Of a stretch of 7,530 nt of DNA, positions 1 through 5,594 are shown in pieces. The stretch comes from Tannerella sp. GTDB taxonomy: Bacteria; Bacteroidota; Bacteroidia; Bacteroidales; Tannerellaceae. Within the stretch, counting starts at the first letter, position 1, and each line of letters opens with the position of its first letter. A program made the translations under genes and the position numbers. The DNA is taken from assembly GCA_031261145.1 (NCBI GenBank), contig JAISJX010000072.1:1-7530 (forward strand). Reading direction: 5' to 3'. The notes under the pieces were generated by a model. The model saw only the letters and a program-made list of their open reading frames with translations, made no database searches and was not told the origin of the DNA.

Positions 1-505
1 ATTCCAGTTCCCAGTAAACTAATTTTTTATAGACTTCAATCCAATCATCGGTTGTCAGCGAATCATTGATTTGCATACCGATGCGTCCAAATTCCTGTTG
101 ATAGCTGACGGTGGCGGTATTGGAGATAATGTCGTTTTTATGCAGGTTTTTTTTGATGGACAGAAATAACTGGTTCGGATTGACCGGTTTAATCAGATAA
201 TCGGCAATTTTATTCCCGATAGCCTGATTCATAATGCTTTCTTCCTCGCTTTTCGTGACCATTACAACCGGTACGGTCGGATTGAGTTCTTTGATGACGG
301 AAAGTGTTTCCAGACCTGTCAGCCCGGGCATATTTTCGTCTAAAAAGATAATGTCGAATACCTGCTCTTTGCAACTGTCAATGGCATCCTGACCGCTGAT
401 TACCGGAATCACCTCATAACCTTTGTCTTGCAGAAAAAGAATATGCGGTTTCAGCAAATCAATTTCGTCATCCGCCCATAAAATCCGATCTTTTTTGATT
501 GTCAT
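1..505 (-). CDS. porX: PorX-type response regulator, N-terminal part (cut by left edge)
   Basis: The gene starts at ATG 505-503 and runs off the left edge after 168 codons, so only the N-terminal part is visible. Residues 1 to about 120 form a CheY-like receiver. They show the acidic pair D12/D13 in ILWADDEIDLLKPHILFL, the phospho-acceptor D56 in IIFLDENMPG, T84 in VMVTKSEEE and K106 in DYLIKPVNPNQ. The FLDENMPG and IADYLIKPVNPNQ wording is very typical of PorX. From about residue 120 a helical linker begins. In full-length PorX this leads into an alkaline-phosphatase-superfamily (PglZ) domain, which would lie outside the window. In Porphyromonas and Flavobacterium PorX pairs with the kinase PorY and controls type IX secretion genes. 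It follows the ECF operon on the same strand, 131 bp downstream, with a hairpin between. The leader shows no clear Shine-Dalgarno and no exact TAnnTTTG box. Family assignment is strong; a T9SS role in this organism is inferred. Confidence 0.9.
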   Translation of the reverse strand, partial: MTIKKDRILWADDEIDLLKPHILFLQDKGYEVIPVISGQDAIDSCKEQVFDIIFLDENMPGLTGLETLSVIKELNPTVPVVMVTKSEEESIMNQAIGNKIADYLIKPVNPNQLFLSIKKNLHKNDIISNTATVSYQQEFGRIGMQINDSLTTDDWIEVYKKLVYWELE

Positions 506-565
506 AGTGTCATTATTTTAATGTATATATAGTATAACGAAAGAAAAGGCTGAATCATATTCAAA

Positions 566-609
566 CCGCCGATAAGTTTTGGCCAAATTTTGTCAAAACT
601 TATCGACGG
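566..609 (-). terminator. Imperfect hairpin between the ECF operon and porX
   Basis: Positions 570-581 (CGATAAGTTTTG) pair perfectly with 594-605. After one C-A mismatch (569/606), three more pairs form between 566-568 and 607-609. The loop is about 12 nt and could close further by G582-T593 and C583-G592. It begins 27 nt after the stop codon of the last operon gene. In the leftward direction it is followed by TTTGAATATG, which is not a convincing U-tract. It may be a weak terminator, an mRNA-stabilising 3' structure, or a leader structure affecting porX. The structure is clear in sequence; its function is inferred. Confidence 0.5.
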
Positions 610-636
610 CTCGCAGACGCAGACCGGCAAACGGTG

Positions 637-1107
637 TTATTCCGATTTCGTAATATCCTGAATATCTTGCAACGTAAAGTTTCCGATAAGCTGGACAACC
701 GTGAACGTGCTATCGGTATCGGCCAGCATCAGCAAATCTTTTATTTGGTCGCCTTTCATGTCGGCATAAAACGTGACGCGGCTTTTTCCGTCCCTGACGC
801 GCATAAGTTCCTGATGTTTGCTGTTGATTAGCTGCGTAAAATCCTTTCGCATCAGGGTTGCTTTGTCCTGTTTTTCGGTGGAAACAAGTTGCAAAGATTC
901 CATTTTACCTTTCATATTCATCAGGTTCATCCCGACGTCTTGGATAACCGGCATCATCTGAAACATGGCTTTGGAGATATAAACGCTGGTTACACCGTCC
1001 ATTTCGGAGTATTTGTCAAATAATTTGTCCTGGGCAAAGCCGGTATTTATGCAAAAAAATGCACTGAGCAATGTACTTAAAATAATTGTTACATATTTAG
1101 TTTTCAT
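637..1107 (-). CDS. Secreted DUF4252 family protein (distal copy)
   Basis: This 156-residue protein has an export signal: a basic start (MKTKY), a hydrophobic stretch at about residues 6-20 and a likely signal peptidase I site after GFA (residues 23-25), leaving a mature chain starting at Q26. There is no lipobox Cys at the cleavage site. The mature part resembles the DUF4252 family of Bacteroidota: LFDKYSEMDGVTSVYIS near the N-terminus, a basic Met-rich middle, then a beta-rich C-terminus ending in TLQDIQDITK. It is paralogous to the first gene of the operon (compare LFKDVSKAKGIEHVNLG and PSDIERVIEK). It is the last gene of the four-gene ECF operon, starting 4 bp after the anti-sigma stop, so translational coupling is likely. 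The biochemical function of DUF4252 is unknown to me. A periplasmic or outer-envelope role linked to the sigma/anti-sigma pair is inferred. Confidence 0.85.
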   Translation of the reverse strand: MKTKYVTIILSTLLSAFFCINTGFAQDKLFDKYSEMDGVTSVYISKAMFQMMPVIQDVGMNLMNMKGKMESLQLVSTEKQDKATLMRKDFTQLINSKHQELMRVRDGKSRVTFYADMKGDQIKDLLMLADTDSTFTVVQLIGNFTLQDIQDITKSE

Positions 1108-1111
1108 ATCA

Positions 1112-1609
1112 TTATGGGTTTAAATGTTTGTTTAATACTTGATTTACTTTTTCTACTTTCTGTTCGGCATCAGCCACCCGGTCTAATCCTTTGTTTAGTT
1201 GGGCGGACATGAACGCCAAAGCTTGTCCGGCTGCGACGGCAGCTTCGGTTGGGTCGTCGAACGTGTCGGCCAATACCGGCTGCGACGGTTCACGGACGGT
1301 GAAAAACAGTCCGATACAAATTAGAATCACGGCCGCTACGCTACTTATCCAATAAAAGATCGCCTTTTTGCGGAGCGGAATGCGTTGGGGCTTAGTCATC
1401 TGTGTGATAGACTTTTCCAATCGTTTGGATAGGCCGGGCGGTGGCGCCATTTGCCTTTGTCCGACGAATAAAAACCAGAACAACTGTTGGTCGTTTTTCC
1501 AACGCTCCTCCACTTTTTTTCCATCCACAAAATATTCTTTCAATAAACGTTCTTCTTCAAGGGTTGTATCCCCATCATAAAATTTCTTCAATAACTGTTC
1601 TATATCCAT
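1112..1609 (-). CDS. Probable single-pass anti-sigma factor
   Basis: This 165-residue protein is encoded directly after the ECF sigma gene and overlaps it by 35 bp. Residues 1 to about 75 are cytoplasmic and helical, starting MDIEQLLKKFYDGDTTLEEE. That arrangement is typical of Bacteroidota anti-sigma proteins, in which an N-terminal helical region binds the sigma factor. One membrane helix lies at about 83-105 (AIFYWISSVAAVILICIGLFF), preceded by the basic patch RIPLRKK, which predicts N-in/C-out. The outer part, about 60 residues, is rich in Ala and ends in a helical, possibly coiled-coil segment (about 120-160; DRVADAEQKVEKVNQVLN). No zinc-binding HxxxCxxC motif is visible, so it is not a classic ZAS-type protein. 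The start at 1609 sits in an A8 run with no Shine-Dalgarno, consistent with coupling to sigma translation. The role is inferred from context and topology. Confidence 0.8.
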   Translation of the reverse strand: MDIEQLLKKFYDGDTTLEEERLLKEYFVDGKKVEERWKNDQQLFWFLFVGQRQMAPPPGLSKRLEKSITQMTKPQRIPLRKKAIFYWISSVAAVILICIGLFFTVREPSQPVLADTFDDPTEAAVAAGQALAFMSAQLNKGLDRVADAEQKVEKVNQVLNKHLNP

Positions 1610-2123
1610 TTTTTTTCGTTTTATCCGTTTGATATTTCGGTAGCATATCCCTTAATGTTTTCCGCGCTCTCGAAAGTAAAACCCGCACATTGGCGGCGCT
1701 TTCGCCGGTCGCGGCTTCTATTTCTTCGAGCGAACAATCGCCATAGGCTCGCATCTGTATGACGAGGCGTTGTTTTTCAGGAAGTTTATCAATCAGGCGT
1801 TCTATTTGTCTGAGTTTTTCCTTACTCTCAAATTCTTCGTCCGGTCTTGTTTCGGCTTCGATGAAGATTGTTTCCGTCAAATCACAGCTCATCTGATTTC
1901 CGGGCGACTTCAGAAAATCCATGCAAAGGTTTTTTATTAACGTTACGCAAAACGCTTCCGGTCGTTGAATCCCAGCCAGTTCGTCGCGTCTGATCCACAG
2001 TTTGCAATAGGCGTCCTGAAGGATATCTTCCGCATCCTCGGCATTGTTGAGAATAGCATAAGCAACCCGGTAAAGTTTGGAATGAAAAGGATAGTACTGT
2101 TGTTTAAATTCCTCTGCATTCAT
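1575..2123 (-). CDS. ECF-type RNA polymerase sigma factor (sigma-70 family)
   Basis: This 182-residue protein has the two-domain structure of group 4 (ECF) sigma factors. Sigma region 2 spans about residues 8-74, with the core-binding AEDILQDAYCKLW segment at 31-43 and a helix ending NLCMDFLK. A short acidic linker (about 80-102) follows. Sigma region 4 spans about 105-160, with LPEKQRLVIQMRAYGDCS and the helix-turn-helix LEEIEAATGESAANVRVLLSRARKTLR that reads the -35 element. There is no sigma 1.1 or region 3. The start lies 8 bp after the stop of the upstream DUF4252 gene, and the 3' end overlaps the anti-sigma gene, so all three are co-translated. It should direct core RNA polymerase to ECF promoters, probably including its own operon promoter near 2616-2641. 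Family call is very firm; the regulon and inducing signal are unknown. Confidence 0.95.
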   Translation of the reverse strand: MNAEEFKQQYYPFHSKLYRVAYAILNNAEDAEDILQDAYCKLWIRRDELAGIQRPEAFCVTLIKNLCMDFLKSPGNQMSCDLTETIFIEAETRPDEEFESKEKLRQIERLIDKLPEKQRLVIQMRAYGDCSLEEIEAATGESAANVRVLLSRARKTLRDMLPKYQTDKTKKNGYRTVIEEIL

Positions 2124-2131
2124 CGGCCGGC

Positions 2132-2584
2132 TTATTTATTTTTTTCTATCACCCGTTCGATGTCGGATGGTTTGATTTTACCTTTGATGCGAATCAATGC
2201 CGGACTATTGCCGCTACTCACTACAACTAATTCGCGAATCATTTCATCCTGCAGTTTAACCAGGATTTTCACCCGTTCGCCCTCTTCATTGGACGTGAGC
2301 ATGGTTTCGTACGCTTTGTCTTTCAACGAACGGACGGCATCGTTAAACTTGGATTTAAACGCCTCTTCACAAGCCGTTAAACTCAACACTTCCACGCCAT
2401 CCACCCCCATCGTGTCCTGGAAAAGGCCGGCAAACGTCATCGTCAGTGTTCCCAAGTTCACATGCTCTATCCCTTTCGCTTTTGAGACGTCCTTGAACAA
2501 CTGTTCAACCGTCGTCTGCGCCTGTGATACCGGCGCTAATAAAAAGAGCGCCAATAAGATAAATAATACTTTTTTCTTTTTCAT
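2132..2584 (-). CDS. Secreted DUF4252 family protein (proximal copy)
   Basis: This 150-residue protein is the first gene of the ECF operon. The N-terminus (MKKKKVLFILLALFLLAPVSQAQ) is a clear signal peptide with cleavage probably after residues 20-22 (SQA), leaving Q23 first. The mature chain begins TTVEQLFKDVSKAKGIEHVNLG and ends IRIKGKIKPSDIERVIEK, the pattern of Bacteroidota DUF4252 proteins. It resembles the last gene of the same operon, so the two probably arose by duplication. A single Cys (C72) in the mature part argues against an internal disulfide. The leader between the predicted promoter and the ATG is A-rich and lacks a strong Shine-Dalgarno, as is usual in this phylum. The protein should act outside the cytoplasm. 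A role as ligand, sensor or effector for the neighbouring anti-sigma protein is inference; no catalytic motif is visible. Confidence 0.87.
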   Translation of the reverse strand: MKKKKVLFILLALFLLAPVSQAQTTVEQLFKDVSKAKGIEHVNLGTLTMTFAGLFQDTMGVDGVEVLSLTACEEAFKSKFNDAVRSLKDKAYETMLTSNEEGERVKILVKLQDEMIRELVVVSSGNSPALIRIKGKIKPSDIERVIEKNK

Positions 2585-2615
2585 CTTCGTAATTTTTTTT
2601 AGTTTTCAATATAAA

Positions 2616-2641
2616 GACGATTGGGCTATTCAATTTGTTAC
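2616..2641 (-). promoter_or_regulatory. Predicted ECF-sigma promoter of the DUF4252/sigma operon
   Basis: On the minus strand a TGTAAC box (AAC at 2639-2637) is followed after 17 nt by CGTC (2619-2616) and then TTTATA. An AAC-type -35 and a CGTC-type -10 separated by 16-17 nt is the general form of ECF-sigma promoters. Transcription would begin roughly 7-9 nt further left, leaving an A-rich leader of about 22-25 nt before the ATG at 2584. No housekeeping TAnnTTTG box is seen in this 136-bp gap. Autoregulation is inferred from motif and position. Confidence 0.55.
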
Positions 2642-2720
2642 AAAAAAATGGCGCTTTTTCGTATTTTATTTTCAACCTGTTTGTTTTAGCCTGATTTTCA
2701 GATATAAATACAGAGTTGGT

Positions 2721-3425
2721 TTATTTACTCAACAAAGCTCTTAATCGCTTGACGCCTTCGGAGGCTCCGGCTCTGATTACCTGTATATCACTCCGGCTGG
2801 TTTTCACTTCGTTGGGGTCAATCAGATAAATAGGATGTCTGTTGCGTACATAATTTAATAGACCGGCAGCAGGATACACGTTCAACGAGGTTCCGATAAC
2901 CACAAAAATATCGCATGATTCCACTAATTGAATGGCCGGCTCAATCATCGGAACGGCTTCTCCGAACCAGACGATGAACGGGCGCAGTTGGTTTCCGTAC
3001 GGGTCTTTGTCGCCGGGATGCAGGTCGGGGTTTTCCGGCGAAATATCGTACGGTTTATTCAGGTCGCGGACAGAGCAGGATTTCATCAGTTCGCCGTGCA
3101 GGTGAACGACGTGGCTGCTCCCCGCCTGTTCGTGCAGGTTGTCCACATTCTGGGTGACGATGTGCACATCGAAGTCTTTTTCGAGCGCGGCCAGTCCTTC
3201 GTGTCCGGCATTGGGTTTGGTTTTCAGCAATTCCCGTCGCCGTTCGTTGTAAAAATCAAGCACTAATTTCGGATTGGCGGCAAATCCTTCGGGCGTGGCG
3301 ACATCCTCCACCCTGTGATTATTCCACAATCCGTTAGAATCCCGGAAAGTGGAAATACCGCTCTCTGCACTCATCCCGGCGCCGCTCAGCACCACTAATT
3401 TCTGTCTCATAACTTCATTTTTCAT
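2721..3425 (-). CDS. Sir2-family NAD-dependent protein deacylase (sirtuin), zinc-finger Cys lost
   Basis: This 234-residue protein is a near-minimal bacterial sirtuin. It removes acyl groups from lysines, consuming NAD+ and releasing nicotinamide and O-acyl-ADP-ribose. Visible motifs: GAGMSAESGISTFRD (15-29) for NAD+ binding, TQNVDNLHEQAG (91-102), catalytic H110 in HLHGEL, WFGEAVP (153-159) and GTSLNVYPAAGL (178-189). Y59 and R62 in FYNERRREL match the Tyr/Arg pair that lets SIRT5 and E. coli CobB accept succinyl- or malonyl-lysine, so broad deacylase activity is likely. Between H110 and WFGE only one Cys (C117) is present, where canonical sirtuins have four zinc ligands. I recall the same loss in related Bacteroides proteins. 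The start at 3425 gives MKNEV; a second ATG at residue 6 (3410) fits the usual family start just before KLVVLSGAG and may be the real one. It is divergent from the isomerase gene. Confidence 0.92.
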   Translation of the reverse strand: MKNEVMRQKLVVLSGAGMSAESGISTFRDSNGLWNNHRVEDVATPEGFAANPKLVLDFYNERRRELLKTKPNAGHEGLAALEKDFDVHIVTQNVDNLHEQAGSSHVVHLHGELMKSCSVRDLNKPYDISPENPDLHPGDKDPYGNQLRPFIVWFGEAVPMIEPAIQLVESCDIFVVIGTSLNVYPAAGLLNYVRNRHPIYLIDPNEVKTSRSDIQVIRAGASEGVKRLRALLSK

Positions 3426-3466
3426 AGATTTAACACTACAAAATTCAAATCTCGGAGTTTATTGGT

Positions 3467-3474
3467 CAAAATTA
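3467..3474 (-). promoter_or_regulatory. Bacteroidetes -7 box for the sirtuin gene
   Basis: On the minus strand this reads TAATTTTG, an exact match to the Bacteroides TAnnTTTG -7 consensus. It lies 42 bp upstream of the sirtuin ATG at 3425. No TTTG -33 element is found at the usual distance, so the call rests on one box and its position. Confidence 0.45.
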
Positions 3475-3476
3475 CG

Positions 3477-3484
3477 TATTTTTG
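3477..3484 (+). promoter_or_regulatory. Bacteroidetes -7 box for the isomerase-like gene
   Basis: The plus strand reads TATTTTTG, an exact match to TAnnTTTG, about 53 bp before the isomerase ATG. Initiation would fall near 3490. A good TTTG -33 element is not visible at the expected distance; the nearest TTG (3462-3464) is too close. The box is two bases from the opposite-strand box, so the two promoters are back to back. Confidence 0.45.
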
Positions 3485-3495
3485 CGGGATAAATA

Positions 3496-3540
3496 ATGAA
3501 CAAACGAATTAAAAATGATTTTTTACAATTATTAGCATGA
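3496..3540 (+). other. Possible 14-codon leader ORF overlapping the isomerase start
   Basis: An ATG at 3496 opens a short frame, [14 protein letters not shown], that ends at TGA 3538-3540. That stop overlaps the isomerase ATG at 3537 as ATGA. It sits close to the predicted transcription start and has no visible Shine-Dalgarno. It could couple initiation of the main gene to leader translation, or be chance in an A/T-rich leader. Low confidence. Confidence 0.2.
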
Positions 3541-4967
3541 AAACGACAAATGAAAAAGTGAAAGTCGGCCTCATTGGAGTAGGTCTTGATACGTATTGGG
3601 GACAGTTTGATGGCCTTTTGCCTCGTTTGATGAAATATCAACAGGCCATTAATCAGAAAATTACAGGTTTCGACGCCGAGGTAGTGGATGGCGGCATGGT
3701 GGATAATCCCGAAAAAGCCATCTCCGCAGCCGAATTTCTGAAAAAAGAAGATATAGAGGTTCTCTTTATTTTCATTTCGACGTATGCCCTTTCATCGACG
3801 ATTCTTCCCATCGCGCAACGTACGAAAGTACCGGTTGTATTGCTGAATATACAGCCTGTTCCGGCCATTGACTATGAATTTATCAATGCGATGGACGACC
3901 GAGGAAAGATGACGGGTGAATGGCTGGCGCATTGTCAGGCATGCTCGGCGCCCGAATTTGCGTGCGTATTCAACCGGGCGGATATTCGCTACGATATCGT
4001 CACCGGATATATGCAGGAAGAGTTTGTCTGGAAAGAGATTGAGGCGTGGGTACATGCAGCCGGCGTTGCAAAAGGGATGCGTAACAACCGGATGGGAATC
4101 CTGGGGCATTATTATTGTGGGATGTTGGATGTATATACCGATACAGCCCTGCAATCCGCCGTATTCGGAACGCATATTGAACTGTTGGAAATGTGCGAAT
4201 TGAGAGCCTATCGCGAGGCGGTGACCGCTGGGGAACTGCAGGCTAAACTGGAAGAGTTTAAAACGACTTTCGACGTGGCGCCCGAATGTGAATCGTATGA
4301 ACTGGAACGCGCAGCAACGACATCGGTCGCCCTGGATAAACTGATTGCCGCTCACCGGTTGGGTTCAATGGCTTATTATTATGAAGGATACGCCCAGAAT
4401 GAGTATGAGAATATCGTGACTTCCGTCATTGCCGGAAATACCTTGCTGACGGGTAAAGAGATTCCCATTGCAGGCGAGTGTGAGGTCAAGAACGTGCAGG
4501 CGATGAAAATCATGTCTTTATTAGGCGCAGGCGGTTCTTTTTCCGAATTTTACGCCATGGATTTCAACGATGACATCGTTATGCTGGGACACGATGGCCC
4601 GGCCCATTTCGCTATTTCCGAGGGGAAAGTGAAATTGGTGCCTTTGCCTCTGTATCACGGGAAACCGGGGAAGGGACTTTCCATTCAGATGAGCGTAAAA
4701 CAGGGGGACGTGACGTTACTGTCTGTCTGTGAGGGGAAAGAGGGCGTTTTCCTGTTAGTTGCGGAAGGCGAATCGGTTTCCGGGCCTACCTTGCAGATTG
4801 GAAATACCAATAGCCGGTATCGTTTCTCATGCGGGGCGCGCGAGTTTATGAATCAGTGGAGTAAAGCAGGGCCGTCGCATCATTGCGCCATCGGTATCGG
4901 ACACGTGGCTAACGAACTGGAAAAACTGGCCTTTCTGTTGAATATCCGCATCGTAAAAGCAGGCTAA
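3537..4967 (+). CDS. L-fucose/L-arabinose isomerase superfamily protein
   Basis: This 476-residue protein probably interconverts an aldose and a ketose with a divalent metal such as Mn2+. The N-terminal half is Rossmann-like, starting [20 protein letters not shown], with [18 protein letters not shown] at about 74-91. The C-terminal half carries likely active-site residues: E283 in [13 protein letters not shown]314 in AGECEVKN, H352 in [14 protein letters not shown] and H448/H449 in [12 protein letters not shown]. These resemble in order and spacing the two Glu and two His of L-arabinose isomerase, but the FVTGSQHLYG-like start of canonical AraA is absent, so I give no symbol. Related Bacteroidota and Firmicutes proteins are generally annotated as arabinose or fucose isomerase-like. 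The start is fixed by an upstream in-frame barrier and by the conserved N-terminus. No kinase, aldolase, regulator or sugar transporter lies beside it, so the substrate cannot be read from context. It is monocistronic, ending at a strong terminator. Confidence 0.82.
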   Translation: MKTTNEKVKVGLIGVGLDTYWGQFDGLLPRLMKYQQAINQKITGFDAEVVDGGMVDNPEKAISAAEFLKKEDIEVLFIFISTYALSSTILPIAQRTKVPVVLLNIQPVPAIDYEFINAMDDRGKMTGEWLAHCQACSAPEFACVFNRADIRYDIVTGYMQEEFVWKEIEAWVHAAGVAKGMRNNRMGILGHYYCGMLDVYTDTALQSAVFGTHIELLEMCELRAYREAVTAGELQAKLEEFKTTFDVAPECESYELERAATTSVALDKLIAAHRLGSMAYYYEGYAQNEYENIVTSVIAGNTLLTGKEIPIAGECEVKNVQAMKIMSLLGAGGSFSEFYAMDFNDDIVMLGHDGPAHFAISEGKVKLVPLPLYHGKPGKGLSIQMSVKQGDVTLLSVCEGKEGVFLLVAEGESVSGPTLQIGNTNSRYRFSCGAREFMNQWSKAGPSHHCAIGIGHVANELEKLAFLLNIRIVKAG

Positions 4968-4979
4968 GGACAAAATTTC

Positions 4980-5079
4980 AGCACGCAGATTATTATAATG
5001 CTAATAATCTGCGTTTTGTTTGAATTATTTTTTTTTATTTGTCTGCGAAAATCCGTCTTATCTGCGTCATCTGCGTGCT
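4980..5079. repeat. REP-like cluster of ATCTGCGT units bounded by an 11-bp inverted repeat
   Basis: AGCACGCAGAT at 4980-4990 is the exact reverse complement of ATCTGCGTGCT at 5069-5079, bounding a 100-bp element. Inside, ATCTGCGT occurs at 5007-5014, 5060-5067 and 5069-5076, and inverted at 4983-4990. A degenerate unit (TCTGCGAAAATCCGTC) lies at 5042-5057. The element fills nearly the whole gap between the convergent isomerase and acetyltransferase genes. This looks like a dispersed intergenic palindromic element. Copy number cannot be judged from one window. Confidence 0.55.
4983..5017 (+). terminator. Intrinsic terminator after the isomerase-like gene
   Basis: A perfect 13-bp stem pairs 4983-4995 with 5002-5014 around a 6-nt loop (TAATGC). 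It is followed by TTTTGTTTG and, further on, a T9 run at 5028-5036. The stem begins 16 nt after the isomerase stop. Because the two genes converge and the stem is symmetric, it may also slow leftward transcripts from the acetyltransferase gene, although the U-tract is good only in the rightward direction. Confidence 0.8.
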
Positions 5080-5091
5080 TCCGAGACAGCT

Positions 5092-5589
5092 TCAGCCGAT
5101 TTTCAACGCCATAATATAATCGTTCATATAGTATCCGTTGCCAATGGGGAAATCGCCCTCTGCGGCCACGGTCATTCCCATGCGTTGATAAAAATGAAAC
5201 GCTTTATTCGTGCGGTTCACGTTCAGTTCCATCACACAAGGCTCTGCATGAACCGATTGGATATACCTTACCGCTTCGTTGAACAGAAACTGCCCGATAT
5301 GGCGCCCCTGGAAAGCAGGTAACACATAGAGTTTCTGGAGGTGGAACAGGTCTATTGCCTGCTGTTCGACCGAGGCGTATCCGCAGTCTGTTCCGTCTAT
5401 TGAGGCGATCATGAAAACATGGCCCTTGTCCATTTGCTGACGGATACTGTCCGGCGCATACATCCAATCCATCATATAATCCAACTGTTCCGGCGAAAGA
5501 ATCTCCCGGTAGGTTGCCGGAAATACGATTTCGGCTAAGGAATGGATATATTCTGCATCTTGTTGGGTTGCTTTTCTGACTGTTAGCAT
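5092..5589 (-). CDS. GNAT-family N-acetyltransferase
   Basis: This 165-residue protein has the Gcn5-related acetyltransferase fold, which moves an acetyl group from acetyl-CoA to an amine. The start LTVRKATQQDAEYIHSLAEIVFPATY is the usual beta1-alpha1 region. Motif A is at about 84-104, with LQKLYVLPAFQGRHIGQFLF containing the QGRHIG pyrophosphate-binding loop. The later ELNVNRTNKAFHFYQRMGM (about 121-139) is the typical motif B with the conserved Asn and Tyr, close to the wording of putative small-molecule acetyltransferases (RimI/YjaB-like). The substrate cannot be told. The start at 5589 is supported by a good GGAGAG Shine-Dalgarno 5 nt upstream. It lies 35 bp downstream of the PEP-synthase-like gene on the same strand and could be co-transcribed with it. 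The 3' end abuts the REP-like element. Confidence 0.92.
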   Translation of the reverse strand: MLTVRKATQQDAEYIHSLAEIVFPATYREILSPEQLDYMMDWMYAPDSIRQQMDKGHVFMIASIDGTDCGYASVEQQAIDLFHLQKLYVLPAFQGRHIGQFLFNEAVRYIQSVHAEPCVMELNVNRTNKAFHFYQRMGMTVAAEGDFPIGNGYYMNDYIMALKIG

Positions 5590-5594
5590 TGTTT

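Noticed and set aside
2641..2660. Possible terminator of the sirtuin gene around AAAAATGGCGCTTTTT
   Set aside because: Only five A-T pairs with a 6-nt loop can form; too weak to call, although the sirtuin transcript must end or read through here.
1965..2744. 259-codon frame on the plus strand across the sigma and proximal DUF4252 genes
   Set aside because: It is antisense to three well-supported genes, resembles no family I know and has low-complexity Phe/Ser-rich stretches. It is a shadow frame.
3462..3464. TTG as the -33 element of the isomerase promoter
   Set aside because: Only 12 nt separate it from the -7 box, against the roughly 19-21 nt usual for Bacteroides promoters.
3459..3641. 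60-codon minus-strand frame reaching from the isomerase gene into the divergent promoter region
   Set aside because: It runs through the 5' end of the isomerase gene and the promoter boxes, has no recognisable motif and no ribosome-binding site.
3792..4355. 187-codon frame antisense to the isomerase-like gene
   Set aside because: It lies wholly inside a conserved coding region, and its composition (Arg/His/Phe/Gln-rich) is what the reverse strand of that gene yields.
4980..5079. CRISPR array
   Set aside because: The repeated units are only 8 bp, irregularly spaced and partly inverted, with no spacers of constant length and no cas genes.
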